A stretch of DNA of 12,918 nt from assembly GCA_002385475.1 (NCBI GenBank), contig DGDO01000084.1, forward strand, positions 18,309 to 31,226. The letters run 5' to 3'. The stretch comes from Candidatus Sordicultor fermentans (GTDB taxonomy: Bacteria; Atribacterota; Atribacteria; Atribacterales; Caldatribacteriaceae). The translations under genes were made by a program, and so were the position numbers. This document shows positions 6,671 through 12,918 of this stretch, piece after piece. Under the pieces are notes generated by a model that was given only the letters and a program-made list of their open reading frames with translations, was not told where the DNA came from and ran no database searches. How positions within the stretch are numbered: the first letter of the stretch is position 1; each line of letters opens with the position of its first letter.

Positions 6671-7522
6671 TTATAATAACTTACTGCCATTTATAATGCA
6701 ATCCAGATTAAAAGAAACATTAGCCAAAAGTGCTTCCACTGAATGGCGATAAGGAGGAATAACCTCGGCAATCAGGTAATCGTCATACCCGATTGCTTGC
6801 AATGATTTCATAACCTCAGGCCAGTTGACATCTCCCTCTAAAGGAATACAAAAACCATTGATATTTCCTACTGCTAAGCGAAAATCTTTAGCATGAACGT
6901 TAACAATCCTTTCCCCCAAAATGGAAATCCACTGCTCGGGGTATCCGGAGATTAGAACATTAGCAGTATCAAAATGAACTTTGACGTAAGGATTACCTAT
7001 CCTATCTATAAAACATTGGAATTCCAGAGGAGAAAGAAGAAATTTATTCCAGACATTTTCCACTCCCAGGTACACTTTAGCTTCTTCAGCCAGAGAAGCT
7101 AAATCTCTAAGAGATTCTTCTGCTTTTTCCAGGGCAACAGGATAGGGAATTACCGGAGATTCCGAATCCCAGGGAACATTTACGTAACCGGGAATGATCA
7201 GAATAGATTTAGCACCCAGCTTTGTGGCTATATCTATTAATCTCCTTACTACTTCTTTCCCTTTTTCTCTCGTCTCTTTTTCTGAAGAAGCCAGATTGTA
7301 TTTCCACAAAAGTCCGGTAGCTAAGCTCCTTATCTCTACCCCTTTATCTTCAGCTAAAGCTCTAATTTCCTTCCATTTTTCTTCTCCCTGGTAGAGCGAA
7401 ATTTCCCCCTCTTCCTCGGGGCAGAGTTCTATCCCCTGAAAACCATATTGAGCAGCAAGACCAATTACTTCTTCTACCGGCATTCCAGCAGGAAAAGCCC
7501 AGTGATTAATACCTTTTTTCAA
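6671..7522 (-). CDS. Sugar-phosphate isomerase/epimerase, TIM barrel (xylose-isomerase-like)
   Basis: A 283-residue member of the AP-endonuclease-2/xylose-isomerase-like TIM-barrel family, resembling L-xylulose- or hexulose-phosphate 3-epimerases. The metal-binding quartet of this fold can be placed at E155 (GVENVWNKF), D185 (VHFDTAN), H210 (VNVHAKDF) and E253 (IAEVIPP), so the protein appears active. Its likely role is to isomerise or epimerise a keto-sugar or its phosphate downstream of the neighbouring dehydrogenase; the exact substrate is unknown. The TTG start at 7520-7522 has AAGGAG 8 nt upstream, in the 13-nt gap after the dehydrogenase stop. A keto-polyol epimerase or IolE-like dehydratase role is an alternative. 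Confidence 0.85.
   Translation of the reverse strand: MKKGINHWAFPAGMPVEEVIGLAAQYGFQGIELCPEEEGEISLYQGEEKWKEIRALAEDKGVEIRSLATGLLWKYNLASSEKETREKGKEVVRRLIDIATKLGAKSILIIPGYVNVPWDSESPVIPYPVALEKAEESLRDLASLAEEAKVYLGVENVWNKFLLSPLEFQCFIDRIGNPYVKVHFDTANVLISGYPEQWISILGERIVNVHAKDFRLAVGNINGFCIPLEGDVNWPEVMKSLQAIGYDDYLIAEVIPPYRHSVEALLANVSFNLDCIINGSKLL
6673..6701 (-). promoter_or_regulatory. Possible internal promoter for the binding-protein gene
   Basis: On the minus strand TTGCAT (6696-6701) is followed after 17 nt by TATTAT (6673-6678); a perfect TATAAT also lies at 6670-6675 with longer spacing. It sits in the last codons of the upstream isomerase gene and would give a leader of about 90 nt. The -35 matches only 3 of 6 consensus bases, while the -10 is good. 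A 14-bp palindrome, GTTATTATAATAAC (6667-6680), overlaps it and could be an operator. High-level separate expression of binding-protein genes is common. Confidence 0.4.
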
Positions 7523-7535
7523 TTCTCTTCTCTCC

Positions 7536-8546
7536 TTAAAAAACTATTTGTACTTTTAGATGATCTTTATTGTTCAAAACATCATCCATAGCCTTACCGA
7601 AATCAGCAAGAGGATAAGTAGCAGAAATCAAGTCTTTCACTTTTACTTTGCCACTTTCTAAGAGATTTAGAGCATACTGCATTGTCTTTTTAACAGCAAA
7701 AGAACCCACAATATGTAAATCCCGCTGAAAAACCTCATAAGGGTCGATGGCTATCGCGGAATCTCGAGGAGCCACTCCAAAAATCAAAAAAGTACCATCT
7801 GATTCTACAAATTCTATCTCCTTTTCCATAACTTGAGGAATCCCTGTGGCATCTACCACCACCTCAAATCCCCGTGGGGCGATTTCCTTTAGTCTTTTAC
7901 CTTCTCTACCGTCAGCTAAAACTACTTCCTGAGCTCCCAACTTTTTGGCCAAATTCAGTTTCTTCTCACTTACGTCCACTGCCACCACCTGAGAAGCTCC
8001 ACTTACATTAAACAGAGACAAAAGTAAAAGCCCGATAGGACCTGCTCCAAAAATGAGCACTTTTTCTCCCGGCTGGATATTGCTTCTCCTCACCCCATAA
8101 ACCACGCAAGAGAGAGGTTCAACCAGCGCTCCTTCTGAAAAACTTAGATTAGCAGGGAGATGAAAAACACATTTCTCCGGGACAGCCACCAATTCAGCAA
8201 AAGCACCGTTTCTCGTTACTCCCACCGCTTGCAGATTCAGACAATGATTGTTTTTGTTTATTTTGCAAAAATAACAACGGTCACAAAAAATATTTGGGTC
8301 AGCGGTAACCCGGTCTCCTGGTTGAAACTGAGTGACTCCGCTTCCCACTTTAACTACTTCTCCGGAAAATTCATGCCCGGCCACTATGGGAAAATCGGAA
8401 AAGTATTCGGCACGAAAAATATGAACATCAGTCCCGCAGATTCCTGTCGCCTTTACCCGCACTAGAACCTCATCTGGCGCAAGACGAGGTTCTTCAATTT
8501 CCTGTATTGCCCACTGCTCTTTTTTCTCGAATACGCAAGCTAACAT
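7536..8546 (-). CDS. Zinc-dependent medium-chain dehydrogenase, sorbitol/threonine dehydrogenase-like
   Basis: A 336-residue medium-chain dehydrogenase that probably oxidises a polyol or sugar hydroxyl to a ketone. Catalytic zinc ligands are C37 (TGICGTDVH) and H58-E59 (AGHEFSGEV), with E143 nearby. The structural zinc site is C88, C91, C94 and C102 (CDRCYFC...NHC). The Rossmann motif is FGAGPIG (166-172), and an aspartate ends the second strand (VAVDVSEKK, about D191), which favours NAD over NADP. I use the ATG at 8546, because AGGAGGT (8554-8560) sits 7 nt before it; the in-frame GTG at 8555 overlaps that ribosome site. The first 53 nt overlap the end of the symporter gene. The isomerase follows directly, suggesting consecutive steps of one pathway. 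Confidence 0.9.
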   Translation of the reverse strand: MLACVFEKKEQWAIQEIEEPRLAPDEVLVRVKATGICGTDVHIFRAEYFSDFPIVAGHEFSGEVVKVGSGVTQFQPGDRVTADPNIFCDRCYFCKINKNNHCLNLQAVGVTRNGAFAELVAVPEKCVFHLPANLSFSEGALVEPLSCVVYGVRRSNIQPGEKVLIFGAGPIGLLLLSLFNVSGASQVVAVDVSEKKLNLAKKLGAQEVVLADGREGKRLKEIAPRGFEVVVDATGIPQVMEKEIEFVESDGTFLIFGVAPRDSAIAIDPYEVFQRDLHIVGSFAVKKTMQYALNLLESGKVKVKDLISATYPLADFGKAMDDVLNNKDHLKVQIVF

Positions 8547-9966
8547 CCTCTTCACCTCCTGTTAAAATAGAAACTACAGGTAACACCACCAAAGGAACGA
8601 GCATAGCTAAAAACCCCCAAAGAGGCGCCAGGGGAGAATTGAATCCATAATACCAGGAAAAACCCAGAGAAACCACAAGACCCGCAATCATACTAGAAAT
8701 AGCCCCCCACCGATTAGCTCCCTTCCAGTATAGACCATAAAGATAAGGAGCTAAAAAACTCCCCGCCACTGCTCCCCAGGAAATAGACATTAAGTTCACA
8801 ATAAAAGTAACCCGGTAAAAAGCAATTAAAAGAGAGAAAAAAATAAATACCCCGCACAAAACCCTCATAATAGGTAAAGACTTATCCCGAAAACGAGCCG
8901 GTAACAAATCAATAGTGATAGCAGAAGAAGAAACCAGAACCAGCGAGGAAAGAGTAGACATAGAAGCAGAAAATACCAGAAGAAGAAAAATTAAGGAAAA
9001 AGCGGGGGGCATAACTTCAGCAATTAAATGAGGCATTAAAAGCTCCGGGTTGGGCTCTCCGTTAATCTGGGGAAGCTGGTCGAAAAATAGATGAGTCAGG
9101 GAACCAGATAAATAGGCACTAAAAGTGCAAATCAAAGCAAAAATAGTGGCCAGTATAGTGGCAGTGTAAACTATTTTTTCATTTTTCAAAGCATAAAATT
9201 TCTGCACCATCTGGGGTAAACCCCAGGGGCCTAAACTAGTCAAACCCACAAGACCAAAAAGAGGCCAGAAACCCGGAGGGCCTACTGCTCCTACCAGTTG
9301 CGGATCTACCTCCCGGAGACGAGCTACAATCTGGCTCCATCCCCCCACCTCCGGACGACCCACGAGATAAACTATCAAAAATATTGCCCCTCCCAGCATT
9401 ATACTACCCTGGAAAAAATCGGTAATGCTTACCGCAAGATATCCTCCCATCACCAGATATACCCCGGTTAACCCTGCTATCAACAAAAGAGCATAAAAAT
9501 AAGGAATTCCCATCACTACATCAAAAAGATAGCTTAAACCCATATAAACCGAAGCAGAATAAGGAACTAAAAACACAAAAATTAAAAGAGCAGAAAAAGC
9601 CTTCAAAAAATTACTACCGTAGCGAACCTGCAAAAACTCAGGCATGGTCATAACCTGCATTTCTTCAGTTACTAATCGGGTGCGTCGAGCCAGAACCAGC
9701 CAGGCCAGAAGAGAACCTATCAAAGTGTTTCCCACCACAATCCATAAACTGGAAAGACCAAATCCCCAACCAATATTTCCCGCATATCCAATAAAAAGAA
9801 CAGCACTGAAGTAGCTTGAGCCATAAGCAAAGGCAGAAACCCAGGGGCCTAAACTGCGGTTAGCCAGAAAGAAATCCCCCACCGTTTTAGTTTTCTTCAT
9901 GCTGAAATAACCTATGAGTATCATACCTGCCACATAAATCAGTAAAACAATTATTTTGACTTGCAT
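8494..9966 (-). CDS. Sodium:solute symporter (SSS family)
   Basis: A 490-residue inner-membrane symporter with about 13 hydrophobic segments, expected to import a small organic solute with Na+. Family features are YFSMKKTKTVGDFFLANRSLG after the first helix (20-40), GGYLAVSITDFFQGSIM (174-190), GPWGLPQMVQKFYALKNEK (246-264), and ASMSTLSSLVLVSSSAITID (334-353), which corresponds to the conserved Na+-site region of PutP/PanF-type proteins. Substrate cannot be read from the sequence. ATG start with AGGGGGG about 6 nt upstream. It is the first gene of the seven-gene operon and its end overlaps the dehydrogenase start by 53 nt. Only 30 nt separate it from the divergent nth start. Confidence 0.93.
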   Translation of the reverse strand: MQVKIIVLLIYVAGMILIGYFSMKKTKTVGDFFLANRSLGPWVSAFAYGSSYFSAVLFIGYAGNIGWGFGLSSLWIVVGNTLIGSLLAWLVLARRTRLVTEEMQVMTMPEFLQVRYGSNFLKAFSALLIFVFLVPYSASVYMGLSYLFDVVMGIPYFYALLLIAGLTGVYLVMGGYLAVSITDFFQGSIMLGGAIFLIVYLVGRPEVGGWSQIVARLREVDPQLVGAVGPPGFWPLFGLVGLTSLGPWGLPQMVQKFYALKNEKIVYTATILATIFALICTFSAYLSGSLTHLFFDQLPQINGEPNPELLMPHLIAEVMPPAFSLIFLLLVFSASMSTLSSLVLVSSSAITIDLLPARFRDKSLPIMRVLCGVFIFFSLLIAFYRVTFIVNLMSISWGAVAGSFLAPYLYGLYWKGANRWGAISSMIAGLVVSLGFSWYYGFNSPLAPLWGFLAMLVPLVVLPVVSILTGGEEDVSLRIREKRAVGNTGN

Positions 9967-9996
9967 TTTTTGCCCCCCTGCGTTTATTATTATTCT
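9961..9996 (+). promoter_or_regulatory. Possible promoter producing a leaderless nth transcript
   Basis: There is no Shine-Dalgarno before the nth ATG at 9997. Instead TATTAT (9985-9990) sits 6 nt ahead of it, with TTGCAT (9961-9966) 18 nt further up. Transcription starting 7 nt after the -10 would begin exactly at the ATG. The -35 is weak (3 of 6) and overlaps the symporter start codon. TTGACT at 9956-9961 is a better -35 but lies 23 nt from the -10. Confidence 0.35.
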
Positions 9997-10638
9997 ATGA
10001 ATGATGAAAATTTAAGTAAAGCTTTTGCTATTTTACAGGAAATAAAGGGACAATGGCAAGACAACACCATCAATAGTTTAGGTAATGACCCTTTTTTAGT
10101 CCTGGTTAGTGGTATCTTGAGTCATCGCACTAAAGACCAGGTGACTAAAGAAGCTACTCAGAGGCTATTAGAGGTAGCTCCCACTCCGGAAGACATCTTA
10201 AAAATACCGGAAGAAGAATTATCCCGGATTATATATCCAGTGGGCTTTTATCGACGAAAAGCTAAAACTTTGCGAAAGACAGCCGAAATTCTCCTTACCC
10301 GCTATCAGGGAAAAGTTCCTGATGATTTAGAAGAATTATTAAAACTACCCGGAGTAGGACGCAAAACTGCCAACCTGGTATTAACCATGGGTTTCCAGAA
10401 ACCAGCAATAAGCGTGGATACTCATATTCACCGAATTGTGAATCGCTGGGGGTATGTAGAAACTAAAACTCCGGAGGAGACTGAAAAAGCATTGCGAGAA
10501 AAGTTGCCTCTTCCCTACTGGGAAATCATCAATCCTCTTTTAGTCTTATTTGGGCAGAATATCTGTCTTCCCCGTCGTCCCCGTTGTTCTCATTGCCCTG
10601 TAGAAGAATTCTGTGAAAAAAGAGGGGTGGAAAATTGA
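9997..10638 (+). CDS. nth: Endonuclease III (DNA glycosylase/AP lyase)
   Basis: A 213-residue base-excision repair enzyme that removes oxidised pyrimidines and cleaves at abasic sites. The helix-hairpin-helix reads LPGVGRKTAN with catalytic K123, and the catalytic aspartate is D141 in SVDTHIHRIVNRWGY. The [4Fe-4S] loop is C190-x6-C197-x2-C200-x5-C206, exactly the Nth spacing. An SHRTKD at 42-47 replaces the usual STQT-type loop, a variation that does not argue against function. The frame is open up to 9961, but the ATG at 9997 gives the normal N-terminus; it lacks a ribosome site. The last 4 nt overlap the TTG of the next gene. Confidence 0.95.
   Translation: MNDENLSKAFAILQEIKGQWQDNTINSLGNDPFLVLVSGILSHRTKDQVTKEATQRLLEVAPTPEDILKIPEEELSRIIYPVGFYRRKAKTLRKTAEILLTRYQGKVPDDLEELLKLPGVGRKTANLVLTMGFQKPAISVDTHIHRIVNRWGYVETKTPEETEKALREKLPLPYWEIINPLLVLFGQNICLPRRPRCSHCPVEEFCEKRGVEN
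10030..10059 (-). promoter_or_regulatory. Likely promoter of the seven-gene sugar operon, inside nth
   Basis: On the minus strand TTGCCA (10054-10059) and TAAAAT (10030-10035) are separated by 18 nt; each matches the sigma-70 consensus at 5 of 6 positions. Transcription would begin near 10023, giving a leader of about 57 nt before the symporter ATG at 9966. It lies inside the first codons of nth, because the two divergent genes are only 30 nt apart. AT-rich DNA produces chance matches, so this is a proposal. Confidence 0.45.
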
Positions 10639-11402
10639 ATTATTTATGGTATATCGCAACTACAATATTAATAGCCTTTTTGCTTTTTGTAGTTCTATTC
10701 TTTAGAAAAAGTAAGTTTACCAAGAAAAAGTTACTTTTGTATTACCTCTTATCCATAGCTTTACCTCTTGTGATTCCTTATCGGTGGGTAGAAAAAATAC
10801 TCTTTGATTACTTAGCCGGGCTACCTTCTGCTCTTTTCATATCCTTAGTTTTAATACTCATCGAATGGGCTTTGCTTTTTTTTCTGATAATGAAAGCCAA
10901 TCAGGAAATGCTTGACGCTCCAGAAGAAAAGCTTTTTCTCTTCCTTCTCTTAGGGCTGGGCTTTGGCCTGGGGAAAGCGTTACGAGATACACTTCTCGTT
11001 TATTTCCATTCTCTCTCTGCATTCTATGGATATAGTCAGTTTGCCAATTTTCCCTCCTTTTTTTATATCTTGCAGAAAATTATGGAAGCTCAAATTGAAG
11101 TAATATCCGCAGGCCTTTTAGGTCTGGCTTTCCTCTCCCCTGCAGGATATACTTTTCACCACCTGGTTTCTTATTCTCTCCTCTCTTTCATACCCAAAGG
11201 GCTGATAACTCTGGCACAGGTTTTAATCCAGTTCGTTCCTTCCCTTTCCTTCTTAGCTTCAGTTTATCTCATCAGTCTTCTTCCTCTTACTTTAATCATC
11301 GGATTTGGTCTTTTGTGGTATCTTTATCGTCGTCGACTTTATCAAATCATCCAGGAAGACGAAACATCTCCTCACGAAGAAAATTTCAAGGAGGGAGCCT
11401 GA
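10635..11402 (+). CDS. Unknown polytopic membrane protein
   Basis: A 255-residue protein that I do not recognise. It has hydrophobic segments at roughly residues 4-23, 33-48, 64-86, 100-113, 155-170, 178-200 and 205-231, and short charged loops, ending in a basic then acidic cytoplasmic-type tail (YRRRLYQIIQEDETSPHEEN). No catalytic motif was found; an intramembrane-protease family such as YhfC or PrsW has a similar size, but I do not see its conserved glutamate/histidine motifs. The TTG start overlaps the nth stop by 4 nt, with GAGGGGTGG upstream. The exported protein gene follows after 1 nt, so the three form one operon and this protein may work with the exported one. Confidence 0.8.
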   Translation: MNYLWYIATTILIAFLLFVVLFFRKSKFTKKKLLLYYLLSIALPLVIPYRWVEKILFDYLAGLPSALFISLVLILIEWALLFFLIMKANQEMLDAPEEKLFLFLLLGLGFGLGKALRDTLLVYFHSLSAFYGYSQFANFPSFFYILQKIMEAQIEVISAGLLGLAFLSPAGYTFHHLVSYSLLSFIPKGLITLAQVLIQFVPSLSFLASVYLISLLPLTLIIGFGLLWYLYRRRLYQIIQEDETSPHEENFKEGA

Positions 11403-11403
11403 A

Positions 11404-12090
11404 ATGAGGAAATTTTTTTCCGGGAATAAATCACTCTCTGTTATCGTAGGAGTGGTAGTCTTTTTAATAAATTTTATGGTAATTTCTTCCCCGCAAGCGA
11501 AAGAGACCTTTAGCTATAAAATAATGGTGCAAGAAAAAGAAATAGGAAAAATGATTTATGAAGTGGAAGAAGAAAACAATTTTTTGCAAATCAAGTCTTT
11601 TATTAAGTTAGCCGAAGAAGAAATGGAGCGAGATGCTCAACTCACTATCTTGCGGGACACTTATGAACCTCTCCGCTCTCAAAAGTGGGTAAAGCTTCCC
11701 GGGGGAGAAATAGTGATAGAAACTACATACGAGGAGAGGAAAGCTCACATTAAAATCTCCTCTCCTGAAGGGACTAAAGAAGCTACCATCTCTCTTCCCT
11801 CCCCTGTTTTTGATAGTGAAGAAATACCTTATTTAATAGGAAAACTGTCTTGCGAGCAAGAAAAAGCTATATCAGTATTAGTTCCCATCTCGGGAATGGT
11901 ATGGAGGGGAAAAATTCAAAAAATCGCCGAAAACGAAGAAGAGGAAATTTTCCGATTCACTTTAGGAGGAGAAATTACCTACCTTCGCTATCAAAAAGAA
12001 AAACCCCGCCTTGTGGAGCTCCAGGCTCCCCAGCGGGGCTACAACTTAGTGCTGGAAGATAAGCCTGCTCCAAGAGAGGAGAACAACTAA
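11404..12090 (+). CDS. Unknown exported protein, beta-rich
   Basis: A 228-residue protein with a signal peptide (basic MRKFFSGNKS, then a hydrophobic core to about residue 30, probable cleavage near SPQA-KE), so it should be periplasmic or surface-exposed. The mature part alternates charged and hydrophobic residues in short strands (FSYKIMVQEKEIGKMIYEVE and similar), with a repeated pattern reminiscent of DUF3108-like or lipoprotein-sorting folds; that resemblance is by eye and weak. The ATG at 11404 has AAGGAGGG upstream and is 1 nt after the membrane-protein stop. The frame is open further up to 11305, but that region is the coding tail of the membrane gene. No clear terminator follows it. 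Confidence 0.78.
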   Translation: MRKFFSGNKSLSVIVGVVVFLINFMVISSPQAKETFSYKIMVQEKEIGKMIYEVEEENNFLQIKSFIKLAEEEMERDAQLTILRDTYEPLRSQKWVKLPGGEIVIETTYEERKAHIKISSPEGTKEATISLPSPVFDSEEIPYLIGKLSCEQEKAISVLVPISGMVWRGKIQKIAENEEEEIFRFTLGGEITYLRYQKEKPRLVELQAPQRGYNLVLEDKPAPREENN

Positions 12091-12350
12091 CTCATCCGGA
12101 ATTGTTTAATAACTTTCAATGGTCAGGGTTTCCCCATTGTAGTGTAAACGGTGATCGTCTTTCTATCACAAGTGGGAATAAACCGAACCCACCAAACCTC
12201 ACTTCCCCGGATTTCCACACGATACTCTTCGTCCAAAGTCATAAGAATTCAACTTGCACAATAAGACCTTCCACCCATCAATGTATTCACCTATGCCGTC
12301 ACCATAAATGTAAACCCAACCAGCAATCACTGACCCTTCACGAGCACATA
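12087..12350 (-). pseudogene. Broken, unidentified reading frame
   Basis: Downstream of the hepT remnant the minus strand reads like protein in two frames: one with SVIAGWVYIYGDGIGEYID, then another from an ATG at 12242 (MTLDEEYRVEIRGSEVWWVR...) to TGA at 12123-12125. After this TGA the same frame continues PLKVIKQFRMS to a TAG at 12087-12089. The composition is beta-rich and protein-like, and the breaks look like one frameshift plus one stop, but I do not recognise the family. It could also be a 39-residue gene alone. Decay matches the neighbouring toxin-antitoxin remnant. Confidence 0.35.
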
Positions 12351-12743
12351 TTAGTCAATAAATGCATCAATATCTTGAAGTTGGGATTGTAGTATATGAT
12401 AGAGTATTTCATTGTCAACTTTCTAGTAAGATGGACTGACTAACAAATTTCTGAATTTAGCCATATTGGCTAAGTTCTGCACCAGGTTTTCCAGTGTATA
12501 ATTACTCTTTCTTTCAGCAGGATAAAACCATCGGCATGCCTTCTTGGCACACCCCATTGTTCACGAGATAAAATATGATTACAAACATCGATATGTCCTT
12601 CCATAACCACAATGAAGCAATACTTAACACTTCCCAGATATTAGCTCATCAATAATTTTCTCTCCCTCTTTCTGGAAATCCTTCAAAATATTTAGAGCTT
12701 TCTCAATCTCTCCTAAAAGGTAAATAATTCTTTCTCTATCTAC
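12351..12743 (-). pseudogene. hepT: Decayed HepT (HEPN) toxin of a HEPN/MNT toxin-antitoxin pair
   Basis: Three conceptual fragments, read from high to low coordinates, together cover a HepT RNase. The first (12743-12624) reads VDRERIIYLLGEIEKALNIL, the usual HepT N-terminal helix, and stops after ISGKC. The second (12625-12470) reads MEGHIDVCNHILSREQWGVP...ADGF, the central helices. The third (12488-12351) reads LVQNLANMAKFRNLLVSPSY, then TAG (12423-12425), and continues KVDNEILYHILQSQLQDIDA. HepT enzymes carry a catalytic RNxLVHxY; here it is RNLLVSPSY, with the histidine lost from the frame, and a stop sits where many relatives have tryptophan (TGG). Two frameshifts and one stop make it non-functional. 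The first codon is GTA. Confidence 0.75.
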
Positions 12744-12918
12744 TGGCGCTTTTGAGTTCCTGCCGGTAATTTTTTATGACTTCTTGAAAATCCAGAATCT
12801 CTCCATCGAAGAAGAAGGAAATCCGAACGGAATTCTTCGTCCTCATCTTTTATAAGAAGACCTTGCAAGGCTCCATGGGAGCATAATTAAGTATAACTAT
12901 ATCTACCGGTATTTTAAG
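12736..12918 (-). pseudogene. mntA: Decayed MntA nucleotidyltransferase antitoxin (partial)
   Basis: Entering at the window edge, the minus strand reads KIPVDIVILNYAPME (from 12918), matching the strand after the catalytic site of minimal nucleotidyltransferases. It then shifts frame to ALQGLLIKDEDEEFRSDF (from 12871), and again to FFFDGEILDFQEVIKNYRQE, ending at TAG 12736-12738. MntA proteins neutralise HepT by adding AMP to its tyrosine. The stop overlaps the start of the hepT remnant, as in intact pairs. The N-terminal half with the GSxxxG/DxD active site lies beyond the window. The family call leans on the neighbouring hepT. Confidence 0.6.

Noticed and set aside
8160..8465. 101-codon plus-strand open frame inside the dehydrogenase gene
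   Set aside because: It is a shadow of the zinc-site coding region on the opposite strand, with no family features.
9961..9996. 12-residue N-terminal extension of nth
   Set aside because: The residues are not Nth-like, and there is no ribosome site; the region is better explained as promoter and as the symporter start on the other strand.
12102..12392. A 96-codon plus-strand open frame
   Set aside because: Its translation is rich in His, Asn, Thr and Ser without protein-like patterning, there is no ribosome site, and the opposite strand carries recognisable hepT sequence in the same stretch.

Overview
The window looks like chromosomal DNA of an AT-rich (about 40% GC by eye), probably anaerobic and possibly thermophilic bacterium. 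The reasons are inferential: six of the thirteen full-length genes start with TTG, Shine-Dalgarno sites are strong, genes are packed with 1-13 nt gaps, and the sugar-binding protein has an ordinary signal peptide with no lipobox, which fits a periplasm and therefore two membranes. I cannot name the lineage with confidence; deep-branching groups such as Atribacterota-like bacteria would fit.

Layout. Positions 1-39 hold the possible tail of a plus-strand gene. A YkuK-family RNase H-like protein lies on the minus strand (118-606), divergent from a plus-strand pair: a membrane-anchored protein-L-isoaspartate methyltransferase (pcm) and a DRG/Obg-like GTPase with a TGS domain. This pair runs tail-to-tail, with an 11-nt overlap, into a seven-gene minus-strand operon read from about 9966 down to 2458. 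In transcription order the operon encodes a sodium:solute symporter, a zinc-dependent NAD-type dehydrogenase, a xylulose-phosphate-epimerase-like TIM-barrel protein, a sugar-binding protein, two MalF/MalG-type ABC permeases, and a radical SAM/SPASM protein coupled to the last permease. It reads as uptake and first catabolic steps for an unidentified sugar, polyol or sugar acid. There is no ABC ATPase, kinase or regulator in it.

Control signals that can be proposed from sequence are a near-consensus operon promoter inside the start of nth, a second promoter before the binding-protein gene, and a 17-bp hairpin between the binding-protein and permease genes with an alternative pairing partner upstream. 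Divergent from the operon is nth (endonuclease III), possibly leaderless, followed by an unknown membrane protein and an unknown exported protein.

From 12087 to the window end no intact gene is seen. This stretch holds a broken unidentified reading frame and a decayed HepT/MntA (HEPN/MNT) toxin-antitoxin pair on the minus strand, with several frameshifts and an in-frame stop. I saw no tRNA, rRNA, CRISPR array, insertion sequence or phage gene.
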